A DNA stretch of 64,000 bases from WJMB01 sp964581465 (GCA_964581465.1 CAZOOP010000009.1:1-64000); one strand, 5' to 3'; counted from the stretch's first letter, positions 1 to 8,658 are shown. The notes: generated by a model from the sequence alone, not told the origin. Made by a program: numbers and translations.

Positions 1-54
1 CTGAACTACCTCAGGAGCATACTTCGCGCTTGTTCATAATTAGGTGATAATCCC
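1..54 (+). mobile_element. Right end of an IS1595-like insertion sequence (cut by window edge)
   Basis: Bases 1-39 read in frame as LNYLRSILRACS and a stop, which I take as a transposase C-terminus. Bases 1-54 match bases 18608-18661 with only two mismatches, and that second copy is an element with clear ends. The end sequence ggtgataatccc (43-54) is the terminal inverted repeat. The rest of this copy, including its left end, lies outside the window, so I cannot say whether it is intact. Confidence 0.75.
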
Positions 55-164
55 TTATAATTTACTAACCAGTTATGATATGAAAAAGTCAAACGGCAAT
101 CATACAAAAAACCACCCCCAAGGGGCGGTAATAGGCATTTCAGTCATCAAAGCGGCAAATCGAC

Positions 165-779
165 TCACTCCCACAGCAACACCGCCCGGCAGGGGGAACC
201 CTCGGCGGCGGGGATCGACGGAGGCAGGCAGACCAGGGTGTAACGCCCAGGAGCCACCCGTGACAGATCCACGTTCTCCAGGGCCGGCAGGCCGGCGGTG
301 AACAGCAGCCGGTGGACCACCGGCTCGCCCTCGAAGGCGTCGACGCTGGGACCGTCGACACCCAGCAGGGCGACGGGAAGGCCCAGCAAGCGCTCGACCA
401 GCTCCGGCGCGGGATGGGCGAAGTCCCGCCGGAAGGTCGCGGCGTCGCGCCGCGAGTTGAGGGTCTTGAGCAACACCCGGTCGCCGGGGCGCAGCTCGAC
501 GCCGTCGAGGACACCGGGTCCGACGACCCGGGCTTCTGCGCAGTCGACGACCACGGCGAGACCGATGAAGGGTTCGAGGCCGAGCTCGCCCAGGCGGGCG
601 CCGTCGGTCAGCAGGTGGGCCGGGGCGTCCAGATGGGTACCCAAGTGGCTGCCCAGGGTCAGCCGGGCGACCTCCCAGCCGTCGACGGCGTGGTTCCGGG
701 TCAGCTCGCGCTGGAAACACTGCTCGCCGGGCCAGGGGGCGACGGTATCCAGCGGGCGGGTGATGTCGATGATGGTCAT
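165..779 (-). CDS. Cyclase / kynurenine formamidase-like metal-dependent hydrolase
   Basis: A 204-residue protein of the cyclase (PF04199) family, which includes kynurenine formamidase and other metal-dependent amide or lactone hydrolases. The family metal-binding signature HxGTHxDxPxH is present as SHLGTHLDAPAH near residues 43-54, following an N-terminal IDITRPL strand typical of the family. No signal peptide, so cytoplasmic. The ATG overlaps the stop of the upstream CPBP gene by 4 bp (ATGA), so the two are probably translationally coupled. The gene ends with TGA. The true substrate cannot be told from sequence; no tryptophan-catabolism genes are nearby, so kynurenine formamidase itself is not supported. 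Confidence 0.88.
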   Translation of the reverse strand: MTIIDITRPLDTVAPWPGEQCFQRELTRNHAVDGWEVARLTLGSHLGTHLDAPAHLLTDGARLGELGLEPFIGLAVVVDCAEARVVGPGVLDGVELRPGDRVLLKTLNSRRDAATFRRDFAHPAPELVERLLGLPVALLGVDGPSVDAFEGEPVVHRLLFTAGLPALENVDLSRVAPGRYTLVCLPPSIPAAEGSPCRAVLLWE

Positions 780-1531
780 GACCAGCCTCTCAACAGATTC
801 AGCAGTCCACGAGCCAGGGGATCATCGAGAACGAGGACGCCGTTCAGGGCGTGACTGGCCGCCGGCCAGCGGATAGAGCCGCTGCGCCGGGCCGTCCTCC
901 CATAGACCAGGCCCAGGGGCAGTGTCAGCGCGGCGAAGAACAGGACGCCCAGCGGCGAGGGGTGAACGGCCTGGGGGGCCAGGTGCCAGGCGGCGAAGCC
1001 CAGGGCGGGATAGAGGACGCCAAACCAGCATTTATCCGGAAAAGCCCGCACGTAGAGCCCGCGCCAGAGGACCTCCTCCAGCACGCCGTTGAGCACGGTC
1101 AGGGGCAGGTGGACCAGGAACAGCCCCCAGTCCGCCGTTCCCAGAGCGGGCAGGGTGTAGAGGAACAGGGTCACCAGGGAGGTCGAGACAAGCAGTGCCG
1201 CCGCCGGGGCGTTGGCCCGACTGAACAGGGGACGCTCCTCAGTGAACAAGCCGATCAGACCCCGACGACCCAACAGCGCCAGCGGCACACCCAGGCTCCA
1301 AATGAGCCAGTAGAAGACGAATCCCGCCAGATAGCCCGCCGCCGGACCCAGGAACCGCGCCCCGAAGTGGAAGACCGTCCAGCAGCTCGGCACCAGCAGC
1401 CCGGGAAGCAGGATGAGAAAAACCCGGCCCCCGCGCCGGATTCGCTCCCCTCGACCGTTGAGTGTCCCGTCGGCGGCCATCCACAATCTCCACACCCAGC
1501 GCACAGCCGGTTCGGTGGGGTTATCATCCAC
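776..1531 (-). CDS. CPBP-family intramembrane glutamic endopeptidase (Abi-like)
   Basis: A 251-residue polytopic membrane protein with the CPBP/Rce1-like signature: EExxxR as EEVLWR at residues 152-157, then a His in FAAWHLAP (about residue 183) and a C-terminal SHALNG motif. These supply the Glu/His catalytic set of Rce1-type intramembrane proteases. Hydrophobic segments lie near residues 37-57, 63-88, 108-130, 135-150 and 172-225. It is second in a three-gene run with the propeller lipoprotein upstream (14-bp gap) and the cyclase downstream (4-bp overlap). Members act in protein processing, immunity to self-bacteriocins or unknown roles; nothing here selects one. Confidence 0.88.
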   Translation of the reverse strand: MDDNPTEPAVRWVWRLWMAADGTLNGRGERIRRGGRVFLILLPGLLVPSCWTVFHFGARFLGPAAGYLAGFVFYWLIWSLGVPLALLGRRGLIGLFTEERPLFSRANAPAAALLVSTSLVTLFLYTLPALGTADWGLFLVHLPLTVLNGVLEEVLWRGLYVRAFPDKCWFGVLYPALGFAAWHLAPQAVHPSPLGVLFFAALTLPLGLVYGRTARRSGSIRWPAASHALNGVLVLDDPLARGLLNLLRGWS

Positions 1532-1545
1532 AGCCTCAGGCTAGA

Positions 1546-2559
1546 TCAATCAGCGGCCGGTGGCTCGTAGTACTCCACACCGCAGGGGCTGCTGAGCCCC
1601 TCCACGGTGAGCGTAGTCTCGCCGCCGGAGAGCAGCTTGAGGGTGTTGCCGGTAGCCTCGACCACCCAGCAGTCGTCACCTTCGCCGACGGCGACGTCCT
1701 CGGGGCCGGAGAGGCCGTCGTACTCGGCCTCGACGTCGAGGCTCGTTCCATCGATGCGCAACACCCGGCCGTCCCCGCGCACGGCGACCCAACAGTCGCC
1801 GTCGGGATGCGCGGCCAGGCCCATCGGACCGTCGAGATCCTCGACCGTGCCCAGCAAGCCGCCGTCCTCGGAGTCCAGGCAGATCAGGCGGTCGCCGTCG
1901 AAGTCGGAAACCCAGACCCGTCCGTTGGCTCCATCGACGACGAGGCCGCGGATGACGCCCAGTCCGTCGACGGTGAAAGCGGCCGCCGTCGCCGCCGCGC
2001 CGTCGGTGCTCCAATCCGCGTCGACAACGTAGAGGGTGCCGTTCTCGTCGCCCAGCCAAACCCGCTCGCGGGCCGAGTCATAGACGACGTGACGGGTCGG
2101 ACCGTCGGCGTCGAGACGGCAGACGGGCAGCGCAGAATCATCGAAACGGACGAAGTCACCGTTGACACGATCGGCGACCCAGCAGCCACCGTCGGACAGC
2201 ATGGCCACCGTGTAGGGATCGTTGACCAAACCGTCGGCGGTGGCACGCTCGAAATCCAGCTCGAGGTCGTAGAGACTTGCGCGGTCATTGGCATAGTCGG
2301 CCACCCAGAGCTTTTCCGCCCCGGGGTGGATATCGATGTCCGTGGGTCGGGTGACGAAGAGGTCCAGCACCCGCTGCTCACCGGCGTAATCGAAGCCGAT
2401 CAGCCGATCGTTCATCTTGTCCACGACGTAGATGATGCCCACGCCGGGCGTTCCCCCGTCATCGCCATCGCCGTCGGTGCCGGTGTCGCAGGCCGTCCCC
2501 GTGAGCAGGGCAAGCAGGGCCAACATAAGTGGGATTAGGATTAGGTTACGTTTATACAT
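1546..2559 (-). CDS. Lipoprotein with NHL/YncE-like beta-propeller
   Basis: About 337 residues. The ATG at 2559 is chosen because AAGGAG lies just upstream; a longer reading from a TTG at 2583 has no such site and spoils the signal peptide. A hydrophobic stretch ends in LLTGTAC, a lipobox-type site, followed by a low-complexity Gly/Asp linker. The rest is repeating about 45-residue units of the kind GIIYVVDKMNDRLIGFD, EKLWVADYANDRASLYD and GRVWVSDFDGDRLICLD, typical NHL/YncE propeller blades. Expected location is the outer membrane or periplasm. It heads the operon with the CPBP protease and cyclase. A palindromic element with a correctly oriented sigma-54-like arm lies about 110 bp upstream. 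Ligand unknown. Confidence 0.85.
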   Translation of the reverse strand: MYKRNLILIPLMLALLALLTGTACDTGTDGDGDDGGTPGVGIIYVVDKMNDRLIGFDYAGEQRVLDLFVTRPTDIDIHPGAEKLWVADYANDRASLYDLELDFERATADGLVNDPYTVAMLSDGGCWVADRVNGDFVRFDDSALPVCRLDADGPTRHVVYDSARERVWLGDENGTLYVVDADWSTDGAAATAAAFTVDGLGVIRGLVVDGANGRVWVSDFDGDRLICLDSEDGGLLGTVEDLDGPMGLAAHPDGDCWVAVRGDGRVLRIDGTSLDVEAEYDGLSGPEDVAVGEGDDCWVVEATGNTLKLLSGGETTLTVEGLSSPCGVEYYEPPAAD

Positions 2560-2672
2560 CTCGTTCTCCTTGTTTTCACGCAATAAAGCTTGGCGGGATT
2601 ACAATCGTCGCGCCGTCTACCTTCGCCGAACCAGCCCGCCGCCCGGGAAAGCGCTCGTTGATCGTGCGTGGA

Positions 2673-2751
2673 GGCGTTGGCACGTTTCTTGCGGAATCGA
2701 GCTTGGATTTGGTCCAGGCCGCCTCGCCTGCGCAAGAAACGTGCCAACGCC
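2673..2751. repeat. Palindromic element 1, sigma-54-like arms
   Basis: Perfect inverted repeat: arm GGCGTTGGCACGTTTCTTGC at 2673-2692 and its complement at 2732-2751, with a 39-nt loop. Each arm contains TGGCACG-N4-TTGC, the sigma-54 -24/-12 consensus. The leftward-facing arm points at the lipoprotein gene starting at 2559. No T-run follows, so it is not a typical intrinsic terminator. Confidence 0.9.
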
Positions 2752-2812
2752 GGCCCGGGCCGGGTGATTAACCGCGGGATAGTTCGGCGAAGGCTGCGGC
2801 GCGTTGTGGCGC

Positions 2813-3730
2813 TTAGAAACCCAGGTTGAGGCTGAACAGGTGGGCGGCTTCGAGGTCGCCGTAGTCGGCGTAGGCGTAGTCGACGTTGAGCAGGACACTC
2901 TGCCAGAGGAAGAAGTGCAGGCCGACGCCGAAGGAGAAGCTGGCGCTGTCGTGGCCGACGCGGTAGCCGCCGCGCAGGCTGGCGGTGTCGTACAGGGTGT
3001 ACTGGAGGCCCAGGGCGCCGTAGGGCTCGTCGTAGATGGGGTAGACGCCATCGGCGGCCAGGATGACGCGATGCCGCGGATCATTGAAGACCTCGCCGGC
3101 GGCGCCGAGGCGCAGGGTGGCCGGCAGGGGGCTCTCCAGCTCATCGTAGGTGATCGTCGGCCCGAGGTTCTGGGCGACGAACCCCAAACGCAGGCGTTCG
3201 AGGGGTTGGTAGAGCAAACCGGCGTCGGCGCTGAATCCGCTGACGTTGACGTCGTCGATGCGCGAGTAGAGGTAGTTCAGGCTGACCCCGGCCGAGAAGC
3301 CCTTGAAGAGCCGCAATCCGTAGGCGGCGCCCACGGCCAGGTCTCCGGCGGTGAAGGTCTCGGTGGGCATGCCGTACTGGTCGTAGCCCTGCATCTCGCC
3401 GTAGGAGAGGTAGCGTCCGGCCAGGGCGACCCCGCCGGCCTCGCCGCCGGAGATAGGCAACCCGAAGGCGCCGAACTCGAAGCTGGTTTCGACCAGGTGC
3501 TCGTCGTGGGTGAAGCTGACCTCATAGCGGCGCAGATTGGCCAGGGCGGCCGGGTTGAGCACGGCGGCTTCGACACCGCGGGCGTCGGCGGTGTAGGCCT
3601 CGCCCATGGCCAGGGCCCGGGCGCCCACGCCGAGGCGCAGGAAGGGCAGGGCGGCGGTTCCGGCGTCCTCTTCAGCGGCGTGAGCGGCCAGGATCAGAGG
3701 GAGCAAAAGCATCAACGCGAGACGGCGCAT
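2813..3730 (-). CDS. PorV/UPF0164-family outer-membrane beta-barrel protein
   Basis: A 305-residue protein with a Sec signal peptide (about residues 1-18, ending AHA). It then has the family hallmark LGVGARALAMGEAYTA with ARGVEAAVLNPAAL around residues 30-62, where an early conserved strand is followed by an Asn-Pro-Ala turn. Alternating hydrophobic strands continue to the C-terminal aromatic FSLNLGF, as expected of an outer-membrane barrel. UPF0164/PorV relatives are outer-membrane proteins; PorV is a shuttle in type IX secretion, but most members have no assigned role. It stands alone on the minus strand. A second, more distant member is at 59773. Confidence 0.85.
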   Translation of the reverse strand: MRRLALMLLLPLILAAHAAEEDAGTAALPFLRLGVGARALAMGEAYTADARGVEAAVLNPAALANLRRYEVSFTHDEHLVETSFEFGAFGLPISGGEAGGVALAGRYLSYGEMQGYDQYGMPTETFTAGDLAVGAAYGLRLFKGFSAGVSLNYLYSRIDDVNVSGFSADAGLLYQPLERLRLGFVAQNLGPTITYDELESPLPATLRLGAAGEVFNDPRHRVILAADGVYPIYDEPYGALGLQYTLYDTASLRGGYRVGHDSASFSFGVGLHFFLWQSVLLNVDYAYADYGDLEAAHLFSLNLGF

Positions 3731-3804
3731 GTCATCCCCTTGTTGTTAACTCGACCCACCTAGTGTAGTACATTTTTCGTCCGCCGTGAATAGGCGAAGG
3801 AGAA

Positions 3805-4575
3805 TCATCCGCCCCAGAGCTCGCTCAGGCGGTCGCCGGCCAGGGCCAGAACCACCAGCAGGCGCAGCAGCAGCGGGATCACCGCCACCAGTACGGCGCG
3901 TGGTATCGACAAACCGTAGGCCCGACGGGCTCCAACACCGACGAAGACCAGGGCCATGATCACCGCGATGGGCAGACCGAAGACGGGCACGGGATAGAAG
4001 ATGTAGGAGGCGGTGGCGTAGGAGACCAAGCGCAGCGAGTCCTGGAAGCCGATCTCACGGTCGTAGAAACGCAGCAGGGCGAAGCAGACCGCGGCGTCGG
4101 CCAGGATTACGACGAGGAGTCCGGCCAGGTTGACCGGAACCAGCCAGAGTGACGTCAGCCAGACCCGGCGGGCTGCCTCGTCGGCGCTGGCGGGTCCGAT
4201 GAGGTAGTTGACCAGGGTCGCCGCGGCGGCGGCGAGCAGCAACACCCCGGCGGCGTGGAGATAGGCCCGCCAGCCGCCGCGCCCTCGGGGCGATGCGGTG
4301 TAGAAGGAGCCCGGTGAGCCGATGATTCCGCCGATGACGCCGAAGAACGTCGCCGGTCCGGGCCGACGCTCCCAGCGGTGGGCCGGGCCCTCGTCGGCCC
4401 GGCTCCGCGCGCAGCGGGCGCAGAGGCCGTCGCGCCCGGCCTCGCGGCACTCGGCGCAGAGGAAGTCGCCGCAGTGGCGACAGCCGACGACGGCCTCGCG
4501 CTCGGGATGATGGACGCAGTTGCCCTGGATCAGTTTTTTCTCTTTTTCCAAGGTTACGGTTTTTCTCCTGTTCAT
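3805..4575 (-). CDS. Zinc-finger (B-box-like) Yip1-domain membrane protein
   Basis: A 256-residue protein. The N-terminal part holds spaced Cys/His pairs (CVHH, CRHC, CAEC, CARC between residues about 20 and 57), a B-box-type zinc finger often fused to bacterial membrane domains. Four or five hydrophobic segments follow from about residue 90, matching the Yip1 integral membrane domain. Function in bacteria is not established. Its ATG overlaps the stop of the AT-rich protease gene upstream by 4 bp (ATGA), so translation is likely coupled to that gene. An internal AGGAG after the ATG leaves a slightly later start possible. Confidence 0.8.
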   Translation of the reverse strand: MNRRKTVTLEKEKKLIQGNCVHHPEREAVVGCRHCGDFLCAECREAGRDGLCARCARSRADEGPAHRWERRPGPATFFGVIGGIIGSPGSFYTASPRGRGGWRAYLHAAGVLLLAAAAATLVNYLIGPASADEAARRVWLTSLWLVPVNLAGLLVVILADAAVCFALLRFYDREIGFQDSLRLVSYATASYIFYPVPVFGLPIAVIMALVFVGVGARRAYGLSIPRAVLVAVIPLLLRLLVVLALAGDRLSELWGG

Positions 4576-5258
4576 ATGTTGATGTCATGAATAACGATCA
4601 TATTGCGTTGCGGGGCATATAACACCTTATAGCTATCAAGAAATGCAGAACCGATAATACCTGATGTATTAGTAAGCCTAAGCATATTGAGCAGCGCTTC
4701 AGGTAATACACCTACAATAAGATCAATATTTTGCGTGCCAATTGTTAGTGTGGCTAAATATGTTTCTGTATTAAAAGTACCAAATCCGAGATAAAAATCT
4801 TCTACCTCTCCCCGCCTTTGCAAATTATTAATTAATTCTGGATTCATATAAGATAATTTTGCTCCTGTATCAAATATAAACTTGCTCCTTGTATTTAACA
4901 GAGTTGCTGATATAGCAGGTATGCCCATAAAATCTGTTAGCTCTATAACTTCACCATCTAATTCTAACGTATTAGACGCAATTATTATTTTACTATTTTT
5001 TGGGTCTATTAGCATATCATTGTCATTCAGCATATCAACACCTACGATGCCATTAATTCGTGTTCCGATATACTCGCTTAATAATGCAGGCGTATATCCC
5101 ATATAATCTTGAGCAACTGTTTTAGCTTGCCCTGCGATAGTTATTGTTTGCGATTCGGATACGCTAACGGGGGCACCAGTATCGATAATATATCGCATAT
5201 CATCAACTAAAAGGATGAGATGCCCGTCGATAACCTCATAGTCATAATAATACTCCAT
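4572..5258 (-). CDS. Retropepsin-like aspartic protease with two DTGA lobes
   Basis: A 228-residue protein with two copies of an aspartic-protease half: IIDTGAP at residues 24-30 with a following hydrophobic-Gly motif GIVGVDML (about 69-76), and FIFDTGAK at 127-133 with GIIGSAFL (about 199-206). This is the arrangement of single-chain, internally duplicated aspartic proteases (Asp_protease_2 / clan AA), where the two Asp residues (26 and 129) form one active site. There is no signal peptide or membrane segment. The gene is strikingly AT-rich and uses A/T-ending codons unlike every neighbour, which suggests recent acquisition. It is coupled by ATGA overlap to the GC-rich Yip1 gene. Substrate unknown. 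Confidence 0.85.
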   Translation of the reverse strand: MEYYYDYEVIDGHLILLVDDMRYIIDTGAPVSVSESQTITIAGQAKTVAQDYMGYTPALLSEYIGTRINGIVGVDMLNDNDMLIDPKNSKIIIASNTLELDGEVIELTDFMGIPAISATLLNTRSKFIFDTGAKLSYMNPELINNLQRRGEVEDFYLGFGTFNTETYLATLTIGTQNIDLIVGVLPEALLNMLRLTNTSGIIGSAFLDSYKVLYAPQRNMIVIHDINI

Positions 5259-5306
5259 CTTATCCCATCCTTTATCTGTGGCTTTTCTCTCAATTTCTTA
5301 AACATA

Positions 5307-5326
5307 GGGGACCATTCGTGGTCCCC
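5307..5326 (-). terminator. Hairpin downstream of the inositol-phosphate synthase gene
   Basis: GGGGACCA and TGGTCCCC form an 8-bp stem around a 4-nt loop, followed on the minus strand by TATGTTT. This is a plausible but T-poor intrinsic terminator about 30 bp after the gene. Confidence 0.5.
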
Positions 5327-5355
5327 GGCTATATTAAGAGAGTTGCTGGTACGGC

Positions 5356-6438
5356 TTACTTGCCGTAGCGAGCGATGAAGTCCTCGACCATCTCCCGGGC
5401 CACGTCGTCGGGGAACTGGCGCGGCGGGGATTTCTTGAAGTAGGCCGAGGGACCCTCGAGCACGCCGCTGAGCTCGTTATCGAGGGCCAGGCGCAGGCAG
5501 CGGATGGCGTCGATGACCACGCCGGCGGAGTTGGGGGAGTCCCAGACCTCGAGCTTGAGCTCCAGGTTGAGCGGAACACCGCCGAAGGCCTCGCCCTCGA
5601 GGCGGATGTGCGCCCACTTGCGATCCTCGAGCCAGGGGATGTAATCGCTGGGACCGATGTGGATGCACTCGGCGCCGGGGGGGCGGTGAAGGTTGCTGGT
5701 CACCGAGCCGGTCTTGGAGATGCGCTTGGACTCCAGGCGCTCGCGCTCGAGCATATTGAGAAAATCGGTGTTGCCGCCGACGTTGAGCTGGCTGGTGCGC
5801 TTGACGCAGACGCCGCGATCCTCGAAGAGCTTGGCCAGTACCCGATGGACGATGGTAGCGCCGACCTGGCTCTTGACGTCGTCACCGATCAGGGGCAGGC
5901 CGCGCTCCCTGAAGCGCTCGCGCCACTCCGGGCGGCAGGCGATGAAGACGGGGATGCAGTTGATCACGCCCACGCCGGCCTCGAGGGCGGCCTCGACGTA
6001 ATGGGCCGTGGCCTTCTCGCTGCCCACGGGCAGGTAGTTGATCAGGACCTCGGCGCCGGAATCGCGCAGGACGCGGACCGTGTCAGCGGGCTCGCCCTCG
6101 GCCAGGGGGAACTCCTCGGCCAGGTACTTGCCGATGCCGTCGAGGACGGGACCCTGATGCACGGGGACACCGAGAGGGGGCAACTCGGCGGCGAAGCGGT
6201 AGGTGTTGTTGGGCGCCTGGTCGATGGCCCGGGCCAGATCGAGGCCGACCTTGCGAGCGTTGACGTCGAAGGCGGCCACGAAACGGATGTCGCGTATGTG
6301 GTACCCGCCGAGGTCGGCGTGCATCAGGCCCGGGATCTCTTCTTTCTCCGAGGCCTCGGCGTAATAGTGAACACCCTGGACCAGCGAACTGGCGCAGTTG
6401 CCCACCCCAACAATGGCGACCTTGATCTCTCCGGACAT
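5356..6438 (-). CDS. ino1: Inositol-3-phosphate synthase (glucose-6-phosphate cyclase)
   Basis: About 360 residues, the usual size of the short bacterial/archaeal myo-inositol-1-phosphate synthases. It converts glucose 6-phosphate to inositol 3-phosphate using bound NAD. The N-terminus IKVAIVGVGNCASSLVQG is the Rossmann nucleotide motif of the family; NYLPVGS, the IGDDVKSQVGATI core and GGNTDFLNM are also family signatures. ATG 6438 is chosen over an upstream reading because the Rossmann fold starts right after it and a G-rich site (GGGGGG) precedes it. The CDP-alcohol phosphatidyltransferase at 6942-7583 is on the same strand upstream, so the pair probably makes an inositol phospholipid. Confidence 0.92.
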   Translation of the reverse strand: MSGEIKVAIVGVGNCASSLVQGVHYYAEASEKEEIPGLMHADLGGYHIRDIRFVAAFDVNARKVGLDLARAIDQAPNNTYRFAAELPPLGVPVHQGPVLDGIGKYLAEEFPLAEGEPADTVRVLRDSGAEVLINYLPVGSEKATAHYVEAALEAGVGVINCIPVFIACRPEWRERFRERGLPLIGDDVKSQVGATIVHRVLAKLFEDRGVCVKRTSQLNVGGNTDFLNMLERERLESKRISKTGSVTSNLHRPPGAECIHIGPSDYIPWLEDRKWAHIRLEGEAFGGVPLNLELKLEVWDSPNSAGVVIDAIRCLRLALDNELSGVLEGPSAYFKKSPPRQFPDDVAREMVEDFIARYGK

Positions 6439-6788
6439 GCGGTTGGACCCCCCTAGACGGGTTGGACTTTTACCGTGAAGCAAGACCCTATTTTACGACG
6501 AAACATCGGCCGGGGCAAGCTCGACGCCCCGCTTTCCGGTTCACCGTCCGACGGGCCGTCGAGAAACCGTCGACAACGACGCCCGCGTAGTCTGCAGCCA
6601 TCGAATCGGTCCCGGACATGACGATACGATGCACAACAAACGCAAATCAGAGAGCAAGCAGGTTCCCCGCGTGACAAGACGGTAACGCCGAAGCACGGTA
6701 CAAAACCCTCGATCGGCAGGGACATTCGGCGGCGGGACCTCGGCGGAGCTCTCTTGCCACCCGACGCTCTCGGCGAAGTCGACTGTGA

Positions 6789-6871
6789 GGCGTCGGCACG
6801 TTTCTTGCGGAATAATGGCGGCATCCCGGAGTCAGGCGTCCCCGCCCTGCTGCAAGAAACGTGCCGACGCC
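6789..6871. repeat. Palindromic element 2, sigma-54-like arms
   Basis: Arm GGCGTCGGCACGTTTCTTGC at 6789-6808 pairs perfectly with 6852-6871; loop 43 nt. The usual GTTGG is GTCGG here, with the matching change on the other arm, so pairing is kept. The leftward arm faces ino1, whose start is about 350 bp away. The rest of the 6439-6941 spacer shows no gene. Confidence 0.9.
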
Positions 6872-6941
6872 GGCCTTGCCCGGGAGCGCGCAAAACGGCT
6901 CCGCCGGGGTCCCGCCGCAGGCGTCATCGCAGACGCCGCGG

Positions 6942-7583
6942 CTATCGGTCTTCCCCTGAGTCCCCCTCGTCGGGGGCGGCTTGACCTTTCGGTTGGTTGT
7001 CCAGGCGACTCAGGGCGTGGATGAAGCGGCGCAAAGTGGTGCCCAGGGCGCCGGCGGCCAGGACGACCACGGCGAGGCGCAGGTAGGTGTAGCCGAAGAA
7101 GCAGCCCAGCACGAGGAGCACCAGGCGCTCGGGGCGCCGCCAGAAACCGACGGCGCAGTCGTCGACGAAGATCTCCGCCCGGGCCTTGACGTAGCTGACG
7201 GTGCCGGAGAGCACCAGGGCGGCCGCGGCGGCCAGCAGGTACCAGGTCTCGCCGCGGACGGCGAAGAGATGGATCACTCCCACCAGGACGGCGCCGTCGC
7301 TGAGGCGGTCGACGAGGCTGTCGGTTAGGGCTCCGGCCGGGCCGCTCTTCTCGCGCAGGCGGGCCACCTGGCCGTCGACCATGTCGAAGAATCCGCTGAG
7401 TAAAAGCAACCAGGCGGTGGTGCTCAGCTCGCCCCGGGCGACGGTCCAGCCGGCGGCCAGACTGACCAGCAGACCGCAGACGGTCAGCGTCGTCGGCTCG
7501 ACGCACAGGCGGGCCAGCACCCGGGCGGGCGCTTCGAGGACGTAGCGGGTGAAGACCCGCAGCCACTTGCGGAAGAAGAGCAT
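6942..7583 (-). CDS. CDP-alcohol phosphatidyltransferase (probable inositol phospholipid synthase)
   Basis: About 213 residues with five or six membrane segments and the diagnostic motif D-x2-DG-x2-AR-x8-G-x3-D-x3-D, seen from FFDMVDGQVARLREKSG to TDSLVDRLSD around residues 65-95. The enzyme transfers a phosphatidyl group from CDP-diacylglycerol (or a similar CDP-lipid) to an alcohol. The neighbouring inositol-3-phosphate synthase makes an inositol (phosphate) acceptor the best guess, by analogy with phosphatidylinositol-phosphate synthases; this is context inference, and PgsA or CdsA-like specificity is not excluded. ATG 7583 is preferred to a TTG three codons earlier. Confidence 0.85.
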   Translation of the reverse strand: MLFFRKWLRVFTRYVLEAPARVLARLCVEPTTLTVCGLLVSLAAGWTVARGELSTTAWLLLLSGFFDMVDGQVARLREKSGPAGALTDSLVDRLSDGAVLVGVIHLFAVRGETWYLLAAAAALVLSGTVSYVKARAEIFVDDCAVGFWRRPERLVLLVLGCFFGYTYLRLAVVVLAAGALGTTLRRFIHALSRLDNQPKGQAAPDEGDSGEDR

Positions 7584-7671
7584 CGTCTGCAAATCCGTCG
7601 GGAACAGGCGGCCCGGAGGCGGCCGCGATCGGCCCAGCTCCGGGCTGCCGGGAGTGCCTGACGGTCGGTCG

Positions 7672-8658
7672 CTAGAGCCTGCCGATCACCTCGGCGGTGC
7701 GGCAGGAGTAGCCCCACTCGTTATCGTACCAGGAGAGGACCTTGACCAGTCGGCCGTCGACCTTGGTGAACTCGGAATCGAAGATCGAACTGGCCGACTT
7801 GCCGATGATGTCGGAGGAGACCAAATGCTCGGTGCTGTACTCGAGAAGACCCTCCAGCGGGCCTTCGGCGGCGGCGCGCATCGCCTCGTTGACCGTCTCG
7901 GCGTCGGTCTCGCTCTTGACCAGGCAGGTCAGGTCGACCAGGGAGCCGTCGGGGGTGGGCACGCGCACGGCCATGCCGTCCAGGCGTCCCGCCAGGTGGG
8001 GCAGCACCAGGCCGGTGGCCTTGGCGGCGCCGGTGGTGGTAGGGATCATGTTGATCGCCGCCGCCCGGGCGCGCCGCAAGTCCTTGTGCGGCAGGTCGAG
8101 GATCTTCTGGTCGTTGGTGTAGGAGTGGATGGTGGTCATGTAGCCCTTCTCGACGCCGAAGGCGTCGTCGAGGACCTTGACCACGGGCGCCAGACAGTTG
8201 GTGGTGCAACTGGCGTTGGAGACGATACGGTGCTTCTCGGGGTCGTAATCGTCGAAGTTGACCCCCAGCACCACGGTGACGTCGGGCTGCTTGGCCGGGG
8301 CGCTGATGAGCACCTTGCGGGCGCCGGCCTCGAGATGCTTGCCCGCCCCGGCGCGGTCGCGGAAGATGCCCGTTGACTCGAGCACCACGTCGATGCCCAG
8401 CTCGGCCCAGGGCAGCTCGGCGGGATCACGCTCGGCGGTTACACGGATGCGCTTGCCGTCGACGATCAACCAGCCTTCTTCGGTGGCGATGTCGGCGTCG
8501 AAGCGCCCGAAGACCGAGTCTCGGCTCAGCAGGTGCGCCAGGGTGGCGGCGTCGGTGATGTCGTTGATGGCCGCGACCTGGAAGAGGCTCTGGGCGTGAT
8601 TGTAGCGGAAGACGGAGCGGCCGATGCGGCCGAAACCGTTGATGGCGACTTTGTACAT
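7672..8658 (-). CDS. gap: Glyceraldehyde-3-phosphate dehydrogenase, type I
   Basis: A 328-residue enzyme of glycolysis and gluconeogenesis that oxidises glyceraldehyde 3-phosphate with phosphate and NAD(P). It starts MYKVAINGFGRIGR (Rossmann motif) and has the catalytic signature SNASCTTNCLAP with the nucleophile at Cys151, plus the C-terminal SWYDNEWGYSCR. ATG 8658 follows GGGGGATC, a good ribosome site; upstream in-frame sequence is not coding. It lies between recO (76 bp upstream) and the phosphatidyltransferase. Phosphoglycerate kinase is elsewhere in the window (51595), so the usual gap-pgk pair is split. Confidence 0.96.
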   Translation of the reverse strand: MYKVAINGFGRIGRSVFRYNHAQSLFQVAAINDITDAATLAHLLSRDSVFGRFDADIATEEGWLIVDGKRIRVTAERDPAELPWAELGIDVVLESTGIFRDRAGAGKHLEAGARKVLISAPAKQPDVTVVLGVNFDDYDPEKHRIVSNASCTTNCLAPVVKVLDDAFGVEKGYMTTIHSYTNDQKILDLPHKDLRRARAAAINMIPTTTGAAKATGLVLPHLAGRLDGMAVRVPTPDGSLVDLTCLVKSETDAETVNEAMRAAAEGPLEGLLEYSTEHLVSSDIIGKSASSIFDSEFTKVDGRLVKVLSWYDNEWGYSCRTAEVIGRL

